DNA of 64,000 bases from Sphingomonas taxi (lineage in GTDB: Bacteria; Pseudomonadota; Alphaproteobacteria; Sphingomonadales; Sphingomonadaceae), in contig NZ_CP009571.1 of the NCBI RefSeq assembly GCF_000764535.1, positions 2,475,001 to 2,539,000 on the forward strand, written 5' to 3'. Positions 35,066 through 44,283 of this stretch are shown here, piece by piece. Every line of letters starts with the position of its first letter. Within the stretch, counting starts at the first letter, position 1. A program made the translations under genes and the position numbers. Below the pieces are notes generated by a model that had not been told where the DNA came from, did no database searches, and saw only the letters and a list, made by a program, of their open reading frames with translations.

Positions 35066-36003
35066 CAGACGAACCGGAACTGGCGGCCGATCGCCTCGTG
35101 CAACTGGCCGTTCTCGCGGATGAAGGCCTGCAGATATTGGTGCAGGCCGCTGGCGATCACCTCGCCCGAGCGGGTGCGGCCGAGCCGCGCCGCGCGCATC
35201 CGCGCCATCCGATCCGCCTCGCCATGGCTGCCGGTGCGTTCGGCGAGCAGGCCGAGGATGTCGACGGTGATCTCCGACGAGGCGACGAGGCTGCGCGGCA
35301 GCTCGCGGCTGGCGATCAGCAGGTCGATGACGTTGGCCGGCGTCAGCCCGTCCGAATAAAGCCAGCGATAGGCGGTGACCGCCGACACGGTCTGGAGGAT
35401 CGTCGTCCACTGGTCGCGATCGACGACGCCGCCGACCGTCTCGCCCTCGGGCAGCAGGATATGGTATTTGACGTCGAGCAGCCGCGCGCTGTTGTCGGCG
35501 CGCTCGACCGCCTGTCCCAGCCGGATGAACCAGTGCGACTGGTTGCGCAGCATCTGGTGCACCGCGCCCTCGAAGCCGCGCGTCTCGTTCTTCACCGCCT
35601 CGACGAGGCTCAGCGTGGCCTGCGTCTCGCCGATCCGGTGACGGTTCTCGAACACCAGCCACGCGCGGTTGATCGCGGTCCACGCCTCGCGGCTCAGCGC
35701 GGTGCGCACCGCCTTGGCATTGTTGCGCGCGCGATCGAGGCAGCGGATCACCGAGCCGCCATGGCTGGTGTCGAGCGTCAGGAAGCGGACCACGTCGCTT
35801 TGCGTCAGCTCGCCGCCATGCGCCGCGAAATCGGCCTCGGTATCGGTGACGGCGAGCGCCGACGACCAGGCCACCTCGCCCGCCGGGCGCGACGACATGA
35901 CGTCGAGCCGCACGGTCGCCTCGATCAGCCGCGCGAAGAAATCGGCGCGCTCGATATAGCGGCCGAGCCAGTAGAGCGACGACGCCGTCCGCGAGAGCAT
36001 CAT
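35065..36003 (-). CDS. Alpha-E domain protein
   Basis: A 312-residue, largely helical protein of the alpha-E family (DUF403), starting MMLSRTASSLYWLGRYIERA with the usual ARLIEATVRLD segment. The domain has conserved Glu/Arg helices and no known activity. It is almost always found in an operon with a circularly permuted ATP-grasp enzyme and a transglutaminase-like protein, as here. It overlaps the upstream ATP-grasp gene (ATGA) and the downstream transglutaminase (TGATG), so the three are translated as a unit. It may be a scaffold or substrate carrier for a peptide-ligation system. That is inference from genome context. Confidence 0.9.
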   Translation of the reverse strand: MMLSRTASSLYWLGRYIERADFFARLIEATVRLDVMSSRPAGEVAWSSALAVTDTEADFAAHGGELTQSDVVRFLTLDTSHGGSVIRCLDRARNNAKAVRTALSREAWTAINRAWLVFENRHRIGETQATLSLVEAVKNETRGFEGAVHQMLRNQSHWFIRLGQAVERADNSARLLDVKYHILLPEGETVGGVVDRDQWTTILQTVSAVTAYRWLYSDGLTPANVIDLLIASRELPRSLVASSEITVDILGLLAERTGSHGEADRMARMRAARLGRTRSGEVIASGLHQYLQAFIRENGQLHEAIGRQFRFV

Positions 36004-37496
36004 ACCCCGAACCCCTGCGCCTGCGTCATCCCGCCCATCGTCTGCGTCTGCCGCTGATACGGACTGTCGGCCATCAGCACGAAACTGTCCTTGGTGCCGC
36101 CGCCCTGGCTCGAATTGACCACCAGCGAGCCTTCCTTGAGCGCGACGCGGGTCAGCCCGCCGGGCACCACCTGCACGCCCTTCGATCCGCTCAGCACGAA
36201 CGGGCGGAAGTCGACGTGGCGCGGGCTGAGGCCGCTGTCGGCCAGCGTCGGCACCGTCGACAGCGCCAGCGTCGGCTGCGCGATATAGCGGTGCGGCTCG
36301 GCGATCAGCGCGGCGCGGAACGCCTCGATCTCGGCGCGCGACGCGGTCGGCCCGACCAGCATGCCATAGCCACCCGAACCGTCGACCAGCTTGACGACGA
36401 CCTCATCGAGATGATCGAGCACGTAGCGCAGCGCCTGCGGCTCGCGGCAGCGCCACGTCTCGACATTCGGCAGCTTGGCCTCGCCGCCCGAATAGAAGCG
36501 CACGATCTCCGGCATATAGCTATAGATCGCCTTGTCGTCGGCGATGCCGTTGCCGGGCGCGTTGATGATCGCGACGTTGCCCGCGGCATAAGCGGCGATC
36601 AGCCCCGGCACGCCAAGCATCGAATCGGCGCGGAACACCAAGGGATCGAGATAATCGTCGTCGACCCGGCGATAGATGACGTCGACGCGCACCCGCCCGG
36701 CGATCGTCCGCATCCACACGATATCGTCGTCGACGACCAGATCCGCCGCCTCGACCAGCTCGATCCCCATCGAATCGGCGAGGAAGCTGTGTTCGTAATA
36801 GGCCGAATTGTAATGGCCCGGCGTCAGCACCACGCACACCGGCCCCGACGCGCCGCCGCGCGGCGCCACCGACTTCATCGTCTCGAGCAGCCGGTCGGGA
36901 TAGCTGTCGACCGGTTCGACGCGATATTCGCGGAACAGCTCGGGGCACAGGCGCACCATCGCCTCGCGGTTCTCGAGCATATAGCTCACCCCCGAGGGCG
37001 TGCGGGCATTGTCCTCCAGCACGTAGAATTCGTCCGGGCCGGTGCGCACCAGATCGATGCCGCAGATATGCGCCCAGATGCCGTGCGGCGGCCGCATGCC
37101 GGCGATCTCGGGGCGGAATTGCGGATTGCCGAGGATCAGGTCCTCGGGCAGCACGCCGTCCTTCAGGATGCGGCGCTCGCCATAGATGTCGTCGAGGAAG
37201 GCGTTGATCGCCTCGACCCGCTGCACCAGCCCTTCGGACAGCCGCGACCATTCGTCGGCGAGGAAGACGCGCGGCACGATGTCGAACGGGATGATCCGCT
37301 CGCGCGTATCGGTATCGCCATAGACCGCGAAGGTGATGCCGAGCTGGCGGAAGGTCGTCTCCGCCGCCTCCTGCCGCCGGCGCAGTTCGTCGTCGGGCGT
37401 CTCCTCCAGCCAGCGCCCGAGGGCGGCCAATGCCGGGCGCGGCGGCGTATCGCCGTCCATCCCCATGATCTCGTCGAACGCCGGTCGTTTCCCCAT
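36000..37496 (-). CDS. Circularly permuted ATP-grasp protein
   Basis: A 498-residue member of the circularly permuted ATP-grasp type 2 family. The characteristic segments are VFLADEWSRLSEGLVQRVEA, PHGIWAHICGIDLVRTGPDE, FYVLEDNARTPSGVSYMLEN, VVKLVDGSGGYGMLVGP and SQGGGTKDSFVL. The ATP-grasp fold predicts ATP-driven ligation of a carboxylate to an amine. Its substrate is unknown and is probably peptide-like, given the operon. The ATG at 37496 starts MGKRPAFDEIMG; a TTG ten codons earlier (37526) is an alternative with GGAGG between the two. It is the first gene of the operon and lies 117 bases after dsbD. Confidence 0.9.
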   Translation of the reverse strand: MGKRPAFDEIMGMDGDTPPRPALAALGRWLEETPDDELRRRQEAAETTFRQLGITFAVYGDTDTRERIIPFDIVPRVFLADEWSRLSEGLVQRVEAINAFLDDIYGERRILKDGVLPEDLILGNPQFRPEIAGMRPPHGIWAHICGIDLVRTGPDEFYVLEDNARTPSGVSYMLENREAMVRLCPELFREYRVEPVDSYPDRLLETMKSVAPRGGASGPVCVVLTPGHYNSAYYEHSFLADSMGIELVEAADLVVDDDIVWMRTIAGRVRVDVIYRRVDDDYLDPLVFRADSMLGVPGLIAAYAAGNVAIINAPGNGIADDKAIYSYMPEIVRFYSGGEAKLPNVETWRCREPQALRYVLDHLDEVVVKLVDGSGGYGMLVGPTASRAEIEAFRAALIAEPHRYIAQPTLALSTVPTLADSGLSPRHVDFRPFVLSGSKGVQVVPGGLTRVALKEGSLVVNSSQGGGTKDSFVLMADSPYQRQTQTMGGMTQAQGFGV

Positions 37497-37613
37497 CGGA
37501 ACGTCAAAGCCCTCCACGTGATGCAAGTTCCATGCTGCGAGGAAACGCTGCGCCGCACAAGAGGGTTGGCAAGACGTTAACCGTCTAAATTCCGCCCCCG
37601 TTTGGGGGAGAAC

Positions 37614-39608
37614 TTATTTCAGCCCCGCCAGCATTCCCGGGGTCAGCACCTGCGGCAGGACGCGCGGCTCGGCGGCGCCCGGCGCGTAATAGAGGTACAG
37701 CGGCACGCCGGCGCGGTTGTGCGACTGGATGAACCGTCCCAAGGCGGGATCGCCATCGGTCCAGTCGCCGACCAGCACCGCGACCTTGTTCTTCGCGAAG
37801 GCCGCGCGCGTCGCTGCGGTGTCGATCGACGACGCCTCGTTGACCTTGCACGACAGGCACCAGTCGGCGGTGAAATAGGCGAACACCGGCCGCCCCTCCT
37901 TGCGCAGCGCCGCCAGCCGCGACTCGCTGAACGCGTCGCCGCCGACCGCCGCGGGCTTGGCCGCGCCACCGGTCAGCGCCGCCGCCAGCCCCGCCGGCAC
38001 CACCAGCGCCGCCAGCGCCAGCGCCCAGCCGAAGCCCTCGCCCCGCTTCTGCCGCCGCCCGCCAAGGCTCAGCACCACGCCAGTGACGACCATCGTCGCG
38101 ATCCCGATCGCCAAGCCGGTCGCCCCCGCCTGCCGCCACGCCAGCCACAGCAATGCCAGCACGGTCAGCGCCATCGGCACCGCGAGCACGCGCCGGAACC
38201 GCTCCATCCACAGCCCCGGCCGCGGCAGCCGTCGCCGCAGCGCCGGCACGAAACCGATCGCAAGGAACGGCAGCGCCAGCCCCAGCCCGAGCCCCGCGAA
38301 CACCGCCAGCGCCGCCGGCCACGGCAGCACCAGCGCCGCACCGAGCGCCGCGCCCATGAACGGCCCCGAACACGGCGTCGCGACGAACGCCGCCAGCGCC
38401 CCCGTCGCCACCGACCCCGCCGCGCCGCCATGCGACGCGAATTGCGGCACCGGCACCTCGAACCGCCCGGCGAGGTTGAGCGTGATCGCGAAGGTCAGCG
38501 CGATCAGCAGCACGACGATCCGCGGGTCCTGCAACTGGAACGCCCAGCCGACCACCGACCCGCCGGCACGCAAGGCGAGGATCAGCCCGCCGAGCGCGAC
38601 GCACATCAGCACCGCGCCGAGCATATAACCGAGCGCATCGATCCGCGCCGCGCGCTCGTCCTCGCCGCCGCGGGCGAGGTGCAGCGCCTTGAGGCTGAGG
38701 ATCGGGAAGACGCAGGGCATGACGTTGAGGATCAGCCCGCCGAGCACCGCGCCGGCGAAGGCGAGCAGCGCCGCCGCCCAGCCGCTGCGATCGCTCGCCT
38801 GCGCCACCGTCCCGGCATCGGCGTGGATGCTTAGCCCGAGGTCCGGCCCGATGCGCAGCACGCCGGCGATCCGCCCCTTGGGCGCGCCTTCGGTGGCGAT
38901 CAGCAGCCGGTCGCCGTCGCGCGTCACCGTCTGCGGTGCGGCATATTTGACCATATCCGGGCCGAACGGGAAGAAGGCGGGGTTCTCCACCTTCGCCGCC
39001 GCCGGCAGCGGCACCGCGATGACGAGCTTGCCGTCCTTGACCTGATACGTCCCCGCCGCGTCGAGCGGCTTGGGGATCGCGCTGCGCCAGCGGTCGAAGT
39101 CCGCGCCATGCGACGGCGCGCCGTCACCGATCGTCAGGTCGAGATTGAGATCCTGCTGCTCGGGCACGCAGATCGCATTGGTGCAGACGAGATAGTTGAT
39201 CGCCAGCCGCACCGGCAGCGGCGTGCCCTTCGCCAGCCCCGCCGGTACCCGCAAGGTCACCAGCGGCGCATAAGGCGCCTCGTAGACATAGTTCATCAGC
39301 CCGGCGATCAGCAGCGTCGTCGGCACCGGCCATTGCGGCGCGCCGTCGACCGCCGCGCCCTTGGGCAGGGTCCAGGCGAAGGACGGCGCGAAGCCGGCAT
39401 CGCCCGGATTGCGCCAATAGCCGTGCCAGCCCGGCGCCGGCCGCGTGTCGATCGCCAATGTCACCGGCGCACCGGCACGCGGCGTATCGCTCTCCGCGAC
39501 CAGCCGCATGGCGAGATGCTTCGGCCCGTCCGCCGGCGCGAGATCGGCATGCGCCGCGCCCGCCCACATCAAGGCCAACGTCATCAGCGCGCAACACAGT
39601 GCGCGCAT
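37614..39608 (-). CDS. dsbD: Thiol:disulfide interchange protein DsbD-like
   Basis: It carries electrons from cytoplasmic thioredoxin across the membrane to periplasmic disulfide or cytochrome-maturation partners. The 664-residue product has a signal peptide (MRALCCALMTLALMWAGAAH), an N-terminal DsbD-alpha-like domain with paired cysteines (LVCTNAICVPEQ), and about eight membrane segments. Two redox cysteines lie in the membrane domain (NVMPCVFPILSLKAL, VATPCSGPFMG). The C-terminal thioredoxin-like domain has TADWCLSCKVNE. I chose the ATG at 39608 because it begins the signal peptide; an ATG at 39653 in frame is possible. It is divergent from the phosphatase gene. Confidence 0.9.
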   Translation of the reverse strand: MRALCCALMTLALMWAGAAHADLAPADGPKHLAMRLVAESDTPRAGAPVTLAIDTRPAPGWHGYWRNPGDAGFAPSFAWTLPKGAAVDGAPQWPVPTTLLIAGLMNYVYEAPYAPLVTLRVPAGLAKGTPLPVRLAINYLVCTNAICVPEQQDLNLDLTIGDGAPSHGADFDRWRSAIPKPLDAAGTYQVKDGKLVIAVPLPAAAKVENPAFFPFGPDMVKYAAPQTVTRDGDRLLIATEGAPKGRIAGVLRIGPDLGLSIHADAGTVAQASDRSGWAAALLAFAGAVLGGLILNVMPCVFPILSLKALHLARGGEDERAARIDALGYMLGAVLMCVALGGLILALRAGGSVVGWAFQLQDPRIVVLLIALTFAITLNLAGRFEVPVPQFASHGGAAGSVATGALAAFVATPCSGPFMGAALGAALVLPWPAALAVFAGLGLGLALPFLAIGFVPALRRRLPRPGLWMERFRRVLAVPMALTVLALLWLAWRQAGATGLAIGIATMVVTGVVLSLGGRRQKRGEGFGWALALAALVVPAGLAAALTGGAAKPAAVGGDAFSESRLAALRKEGRPVFAYFTADWCLSCKVNEASSIDTAATRAAFAKNKVAVLVGDWTDGDPALGRFIQSHNRAGVPLYLYYAPGAAEPRVLPQVLTPGMLAGLK

Positions 39609-39699
39609 CGCTCCATCGGCGGCGTGCCGCCCGACCCTAGTTGCCCGATCCATCGCCCATCGCCATAGCGATGCCGGCCCCGTAAAACGAGTGTTCCCG

Positions 39700-41358
39700 A
39701 TGAAAGCGCTGATCGCCGCCGCCCTGCTCGCCTCCGCCGCAGCCGCGGCCCCCGCCGCCGCCCAACAGGCGCCCGCGCCGGCAGCGCCGGCGGCCACCCC
39801 GGCACCGGCACCGACCACGCCGCCGCGGCTGATCGTCGCGATCTCGGTCGACCAGTTTTCCGCCGATCTGTTCCAGCAATATCGCAGCCATTTCACCGGC
39901 GGCTTCGCGCGGCTGCTGACCGGCGCGGTCTTCCCCTCGGGCTATCAGAGCCATGCCGCGACCGAGACCTGCCCGGGCCATTCGACGATCCTCACCGGCA
40001 TGCGTCCCGCGCACACCGGCATCGTCGCCAACAATTGGATCGACCAGTCGATCGCCCGCGCCGACAAGACCGTCTATTGCACCGAGGACGAAACCGTCCC
40101 CGGCACCGACCACAATACTTACGTCGTCAGCGACAGGCATCTCAAGGTGCCGACGCTGGGCGAGATGATGAAGGCGGCGCGCCCCGCCACCCGCGTCGTC
40201 TCGGTCGCGGGCAAGGATCGCGCCGCGGTGATGATGGGCGGCCACAAGGTCGACGAACTGTGGTGGTGGGACGGCAAGACCTACAGCAGCTATGCCGGCC
40301 GCGCCGTGCCGCGCGCGGTGCAGCGCGGCCGCGACGCGGTCGCCGCGCTGATCGCCCGGCCGCAGGAGGCGCTGCCGCTGCCCGCTTTCTGTCAGCCGCT
40401 GAACCGGCCGATCACCGTCGCCGGCACCGTCTACGGCCAGGGCCGGTTCGAGCGCGCCGCGGGCGACCTCAAGGCGTTCCGCGCCTCGCCTGCCAGCGAC
40501 GCCGCGGTCTTCGCGATCGCCGCCGGGCTGATCCAGGACATGAAGCTGGGCCAGGGCCAGACCACCGACATCATCGACATCGGCGCCTCGGCGACCGACT
40601 ATATCGGCCATTCGCTCGGCACCCAGGGCACCGAGATGTGCATCCAGATGGACCAGCTCGACCAGACGCTCGCCGGCTTCTTCGCCGCGCTCGACAGCTG
40701 GAACCTCGATTACGAGGTGGTGCTGACCGCCGACCACGGCGCGCACGACATGACCGAGCGGCAGCAGCAGCATGCGATGCCGATGGAGCAGCACGTCTCC
40801 GCCGACGCGTCGATCAAGACGGTCGACGCCGCGGTATCGGCGGCGCTCGGCCTCAAGGGGCCGGTGCTGGTCGGTGCCGAGGGCGACGTCTATCTCGCCA
40901 AGGGCCTGTCGCCCGCCAACCGTGCGCGTGTGCTCGCCGAGGCGCAGAAGCGCTTCGCCGCGCAGCCGCAGGTCGCCGCCGCCTTCACCAGGGCACAGAT
41001 CGCCGCCCAGCCGTTCGCGACGACCCCGCCCGAGACCTGGACGCTGCTCGAACGCGCCCGCGCCTCGTTCGACCCGGACGTCTCGGGCGACCTACTCGTC
41101 CTGCTCAAGCCGCGCATCACGACGATCGAATCGCCCGGACCCGGCTATGTCGAGACGCACGGTTCGCCGTGGGACTATGACCGCCGCGTGCCGATCCTCT
41201 TCTGGCGCAAGACCATGCCCGGCTTCGAACAGCCGCTGTCGGTGGAGACGGTCGACATCGCCCCGACGCTGGCGGCGACGATCGGCCTGCCGGTCAAGGG
41301 CCTCGACGGCCGCTGCCTCGACCTCGACCCCGGCGCCGCGGATACATGCGCGCGGTAA
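39700..41358 (+). CDS. phoK: Secreted alkaline phosphatase, PhoK type
   Basis: A 552-residue phosphomonoesterase of the alkaline phosphatase superfamily. A signal peptide (ALLASAAAAAPAAAQQ) and a Pro/Ala linker precede the catalytic domain. Family landmarks are the metal Asp in AISVDQFSADL, the nucleophile Thr in TETCPGHSTILTG, the Lys-x-Arg phosphate site in AGKDRAAVMM, ASATDYIGHSLG, LTADHGAHD and ETHGSPWDYD. These match Sphingomonas PhoK, a zinc-dependent enzyme used to precipitate uranyl phosphate. It should be extracytoplasmic. The 91-base divergent gap to dsbD shows no Pho box, so phosphate control is not supported by sequence. Confidence 0.88.
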   Translation: MKALIAAALLASAAAAAPAAAQQAPAPAAPAATPAPAPTTPPRLIVAISVDQFSADLFQQYRSHFTGGFARLLTGAVFPSGYQSHAATETCPGHSTILTGMRPAHTGIVANNWIDQSIARADKTVYCTEDETVPGTDHNTYVVSDRHLKVPTLGEMMKAARPATRVVSVAGKDRAAVMMGGHKVDELWWWDGKTYSSYAGRAVPRAVQRGRDAVAALIARPQEALPLPAFCQPLNRPITVAGTVYGQGRFERAAGDLKAFRASPASDAAVFAIAAGLIQDMKLGQGQTTDIIDIGASATDYIGHSLGTQGTEMCIQMDQLDQTLAGFFAALDSWNLDYEVVLTADHGAHDMTERQQQHAMPMEQHVSADASIKTVDAAVSAALGLKGPVLVGAEGDVYLAKGLSPANRARVLAEAQKRFAAQPQVAAAFTRAQIAAQPFATTPPETWTLLERARASFDPDVSGDLLVLLKPRITTIESPGPGYVETHGSPWDYDRRVPILFWRKTMPGFEQPLSVETVDIAPTLAATIGLPVKGLDGRCLDLDPGAADTCAR

Positions 41359-41403
41359 GGCGCGCGCCGGGCGGCCGCGGGAGCAGAATCTCCCGAAGCA
41401 CCC

Positions 41404-41499
41404 ATGTACCCCGGCGGAGGCCGGGGCCCAGTCGGGAAGGCCGCTGTAAGTTATAACCAACCTCCACCAACTGGACGCCGGCCTCCGCCGGGGTACATC
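41404..41499. repeat. Palindromic repeat, ATGTACCCCGGCGGAGGCCG family
   Basis: ATGTACCCCGGCGGAGGCCG then GGGCCCAG recurs inverted as CTGGACGCCGGCCTCCGCCG then GGGTACAT, around a 40-base AT-richer spacer. It follows the phosphatase gene. The 382-base gap at 41359-41740 contains this repeat and one more half-repeat, and no gene that I can support. Confidence 0.88.
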
Positions 41500-41604
41500 C
41501 ATGTTGGGAGTCGACCGACTGTGGCGAAAGTCTCGCTTTCGCGGCGTAAAGGGAATGCCGTCACCTCGCAGACATGCCCGTCAGCCCGCATCCCGAGAGA
41601 AACC

Positions 41605-41640
41605 GTTCGCCCTGAGCCTGTCGAAGGGCAGGTGGGTCCC
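41605..41640. repeat. Single arm of the GAGCCTGTCGAAG repeat family
   Basis: CCGTTCGCCCTGAGCCTGTC followed by GAAGGGCAGGTGGG is one arm of the palindrome seen at 2788-2850. No facing partner is present here. Confidence 0.8.
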
Positions 41641-41740
41641 ACCCAACCCCGACCAGTTCCAGCCCGACCGACGACCGACACACGCCTACCGTCGACCAAC
41701 AAACCATGGCCCCAACGCCCGAACGGGGTAAAAACCCGCC

Positions 41741-42793
41741 ATGCTCCTCGCCCTCGCCGCGCCGCTCCTCGCCGCCACCGCCCTCGCCACGCCGATCCTG
41801 CGCAGCGAGTTCATCGACCCCGCCCCGCCCTATCCACAGGCGCATGCCTCGACCTTGGTCGAACTGCCCGACGGCGCGATCGCCGCCGCCTGGTTCGGCG
41901 GCAGCGGCGAGAGCCGGCCCGACGTCACCATCTGGTTCGCCCGCCACGACCGGTCCGGCTGGCACAGACCCGTGAGCGTCGCCGACGGCCGCACAGCCGA
42001 CGGCCGGCGCTTCCCGACCTGGAACCCGGTGCTGTTCCAGCCCGCAGGGCTACCGCTCCACCTGTTCTACAAGGTCGGCCCCAACCCGCGCGAATGGTGG
42101 GGGATGGTGATCACCTCCGGCGACGGCGGGCGCCATTGGAGCGCGCCGCGCCGCCTTCCCGACGGCGTGCTCGGGCCGATCAAGAACAAGCCGGTGGTGA
42201 CGCCCGGCGGCGCGTGGCTCGCCCCGTCCAGCCGCGAGGAGGGCACGCCCGAACACAATCGCTGGTTCGTCCGCATGGAGCGCTCCACCGATGCCGGACG
42301 GACGTGGCAGGTCGAGCCCGCCATCCCCTCGCCGATGGGGATCGAGGCGATCCAGCCGAGCGTGCTGGCTTTCCCCGATCGTCGCCTCGAACTCGTCGCG
42401 CGGACGCGACAGGGGGCGCTGGCGATGAGCTGGTCGCGCGACGACGGCCGCAGCTGGTCGCCGCTCGCCGCGATCGACCTGCCCAATCCCAACGCCGGCA
42501 CCGATGCGGTGACGCTCGCCGACGGCCGGCAGTTGATCGTCTACAATCACAGCGCGCATTGGCCCGACCGGCCCGGCGACGGCCCGCGCTATCCGCTCGA
42601 CGTCGCGCTGTCCGGCGACGGCATCCGCTGGCATCACGTGCTGACGCTGGAGAGCAAGCCGCGCCCCGACGGCTATGCCTATCCCGCGGTCATCCAGACC
42701 CGCGACGGGCTGGTCCATGTCAGCTACACCTGGAACCGCACCCGCATCCGCCATGTCGTGATCGATCCGCGGCGGCTGCCCCGTAGCGATTGA
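41741..42793 (+). CDS. Sialidase-like (BNR/Asp-box) exported protein
   Basis: A 350-residue exported protein with a short signal peptide (LLALAAPLLAATALATP) and a beta-propeller marked by several Asp-box-type repeats: TSGDGGRHWS, RSTDAGRTW, SRDDGRSWS and LSGDGIRWH. Family segments PHASTL-like QAHASTLVELPDG and IKNKPVV match the exo-alpha-sialidase-like group (DUF/BNR_2) widespread in bacteria, including non-pathogens, whose true substrate may be a different glycan. It should be periplasmic or outer-surface. The ATG at 41741 follows an AAAACC context without a strong ribosome-binding site. Confidence 0.83.
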   Translation: MLLALAAPLLAATALATPILRSEFIDPAPPYPQAHASTLVELPDGAIAAAWFGGSGESRPDVTIWFARHDRSGWHRPVSVADGRTADGRRFPTWNPVLFQPAGLPLHLFYKVGPNPREWWGMVITSGDGGRHWSAPRRLPDGVLGPIKNKPVVTPGGAWLAPSSREEGTPEHNRWFVRMERSTDAGRTWQVEPAIPSPMGIEAIQPSVLAFPDRRLELVARTRQGALAMSWSRDDGRSWSPLAAIDLPNPNAGTDAVTLADGRQLIVYNHSAHWPDRPGDGPRYPLDVALSGDGIRWHHVLTLESKPRPDGYAYPAVIQTRDGLVHVSYTWNRTRIRHVVIDPRRLPRSD

Positions 42794-42823
42794 ACGCCGC
42801 CGCCGGTCGATCGTTGGAGCGGC

Positions 42824-43015
42824 ATGGAAACCCCCGCCCTGCCCGCACGCCCCGCCGTCCAGCGCGCCGCGATCGCGCTCCGCATCGGCAAGCGCGGCCG
42901 GTTGCGCGCGGAGTTGACGATGACGCCGGGCGGCTTGCTGTCGGTCGGCGCGCTGGTGTCGTCGATCCTGCTGTCGACCGCCGTGATCGTCCGCGCCGCG
43001 CGCCGCGACCGCTAG
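42824..43015 (+). CDS. Small single-span membrane protein (63 aa)
   Basis: It starts at an ATG at 42824, 30 bases after the sialidase-like gene. The N-terminal half is basic (ALRIGKRGRLRAELTM), followed by one transmembrane helix (GGLLSVGALVSSILLSTAVI) and an Arg-rich end (RAARRDR). Its size and layout suggest a small inner-membrane protein with unknown role, possibly co-transcribed with the sialidase-like gene. Family membership is not recognised. Confidence 0.6.
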   Translation: METPALPARPAVQRAAIALRIGKRGRLRAELTMTPGGLLSVGALVSSILLSTAVIVRAARRDR

Positions 43016-43035
43016 GGTCGGGCGACGTTCAGTCC

Positions 43036-43169
43036 AATTCCTCCCCCGCCAGGGGGAGGTGGCGCGGCGAAGCCGTGACGGAGGGGGAGGTAAGCGACCA
43101 CTTCGGTTCCGTGTCCTCCCCCTCCGTCATGCCTTCGGCATGCCACCTCCCCCTGGCGGGGGAGGAACT
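43036..43169. repeat. Composite palindromic repeat, CCTCCCCCGC family (short copy)
   Basis: It starts ATTCCTCCCCCGCCAGGGGG and AGGTGGCGCGGCGAAGCCGT, and recurs inverted as CTCCGTCATGCCTTCGGCAT then GCCACCTCCCCCTGGCGGGG. It has the end modules of 5985-6244 but lacks the GATCATGCC middle. Located between convergent genes. Confidence 0.9.
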
Positions 43170-43195
43170 TCAGCGCCCGCCAATCCCCCCGACGC

Positions 43196-44122
43196 TCACC
43201 GCGTCTCGAACATTCGTATGCCCGGCCCCAGCCGGTTCGCGCCCACCGCCAGCCGCTCGTGGCTGAGGTCGGCGACGAACGCCGGATTGCCCGGCGCGCC
43301 CGGCGCGAGCCGCGCGTCATTGTCCTCGATGCGCAGCCCCGCCGACGGATAGGTCTTCGCCTCCGCCGCCACCACGATCAGCCCGCTGCTGTTCTCCTTG
43401 CCGCGACCCTGGACGAAGCCGTTGCGCGCGATCAGGCCGCGCGCGCCTTCCGGCAAATCGATCATGTAATTGGTCTTGGCGCCGGCGGTATCGTCGAAGC
43501 TGTTGTCGGTGATGACGACGTTGGGCACGCGCAGCTTGACGTAATGGCCGCCGGTGCCGCGCTCGAAGCGCGAGCGGGTGATCGTCACCTGCCCGCGATT
43601 GGCGAGATAGATGGCATGCGAGCAATTGACCGCCTCGTCGCACTGGCCGAGCCCCGCGAAGGTCGAGCGGTCGATCGTGATCCTTTGGCCGCTCGGCTCG
43701 CCGCCCAGAATGCCCTCCTGGCTGTCGAGGAACATCGCATTGGTGACGGTCAGGTCGCCCATCTCGGTGCGGATGCCCGCGCCATTGCCGTCGGACACGC
43801 GATAGCCGCGGAACACCAGCCCATCGACCACCGATCCCTGCCCGCGCAGCACCAGCGCCGCTTTGTCCTCGCACGCCTCCTTCTCGAAGATCGCGGTGCC
43901 CGGCGTCACCGCCTGGAAGGTGATGCGGCCGCCCTGCTGCACCGCGCATTGGCGGTAGACGCCGGGGGCGATGCGGATCGTCGCGGTCCCCATCCGCACC
44001 GACGACACCGCCGCCTGCAGATCGTCGAAGCCCTGCCCGGTCTCGGCGATGGTGAACGGCTTGCCCGATTGGGCGGAGGCCGGGGCGGCGAGCAGCGCGA
44101 GCGCGAGGATCATGCGGGTCAT
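43196..44122 (-). CDS. Exported right-handed beta-helix protein
   Basis: A 308-residue protein with signal peptide MTRMILALALLAAPASAQ and PbH1-like coils after residue 90: GSVVDGLVFRGYRVSDGNG, LTVTNAMFLDSQEGI, ITIDRSTFAGLGQ, VTITRSRFERGTGGHY and VVITDNSFDDTAGA. The IRIAPGVYRQ segment is typical of carbohydrate-binding or polysaccharide-lyase-like beta-helices. There are four cysteines, two of which (QCDEAVNC) may pair. It is probably an extracytoplasmic polysaccharide-active or binding protein; catalytic residues are not evident. It converges on the small membrane protein across a repeat. Confidence 0.83.
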   Translation of the reverse strand: MTRMILALALLAAPASAQSGKPFTIAETGQGFDDLQAAVSSVRMGTATIRIAPGVYRQCAVQQGGRITFQAVTPGTAIFEKEACEDKAALVLRGQGSVVDGLVFRGYRVSDGNGAGIRTEMGDLTVTNAMFLDSQEGILGGEPSGQRITIDRSTFAGLGQCDEAVNCSHAIYLANRGQVTITRSRFERGTGGHYVKLRVPNVVITDNSFDDTAGAKTNYMIDLPEGARGLIARNGFVQGRGKENSSGLIVVAAEAKTYPSAGLRIEDNDARLAPGAPGNPAFVADLSHERLAVGANRLGPGIRMFETR

Positions 44123-44283
44123 CGCCGCATCCTATCGCCTGAAGCGCGCCGCCGCCGCTGCGATCCGCACGCCCGCCTGTCCCGGAATGACCCGCGACGT
44201 CAGAATGATTGCGGTCCCAACCATGGATCGGCTATCGCCGCCGTAACGATAAGGCGACCGGGGGGTCGCCACGGGAGGGCAGA

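Noticed and set aside
37496..37526. TTG at 37526 as the start of the ATP-grasp gene
   Set aside because: Kept only as an alternative. The ATG at 37496 gives a family-like N-terminus, and TTG starts are rare here; the GGAGG between them slightly favours a start close to it, so the choice is not final.
39609..39699. A Pho box before the PhoK-like phosphatase
   Set aside because: I looked for GTCAC/GTCAT units at 11-base spacing in the divergent gap and found none.
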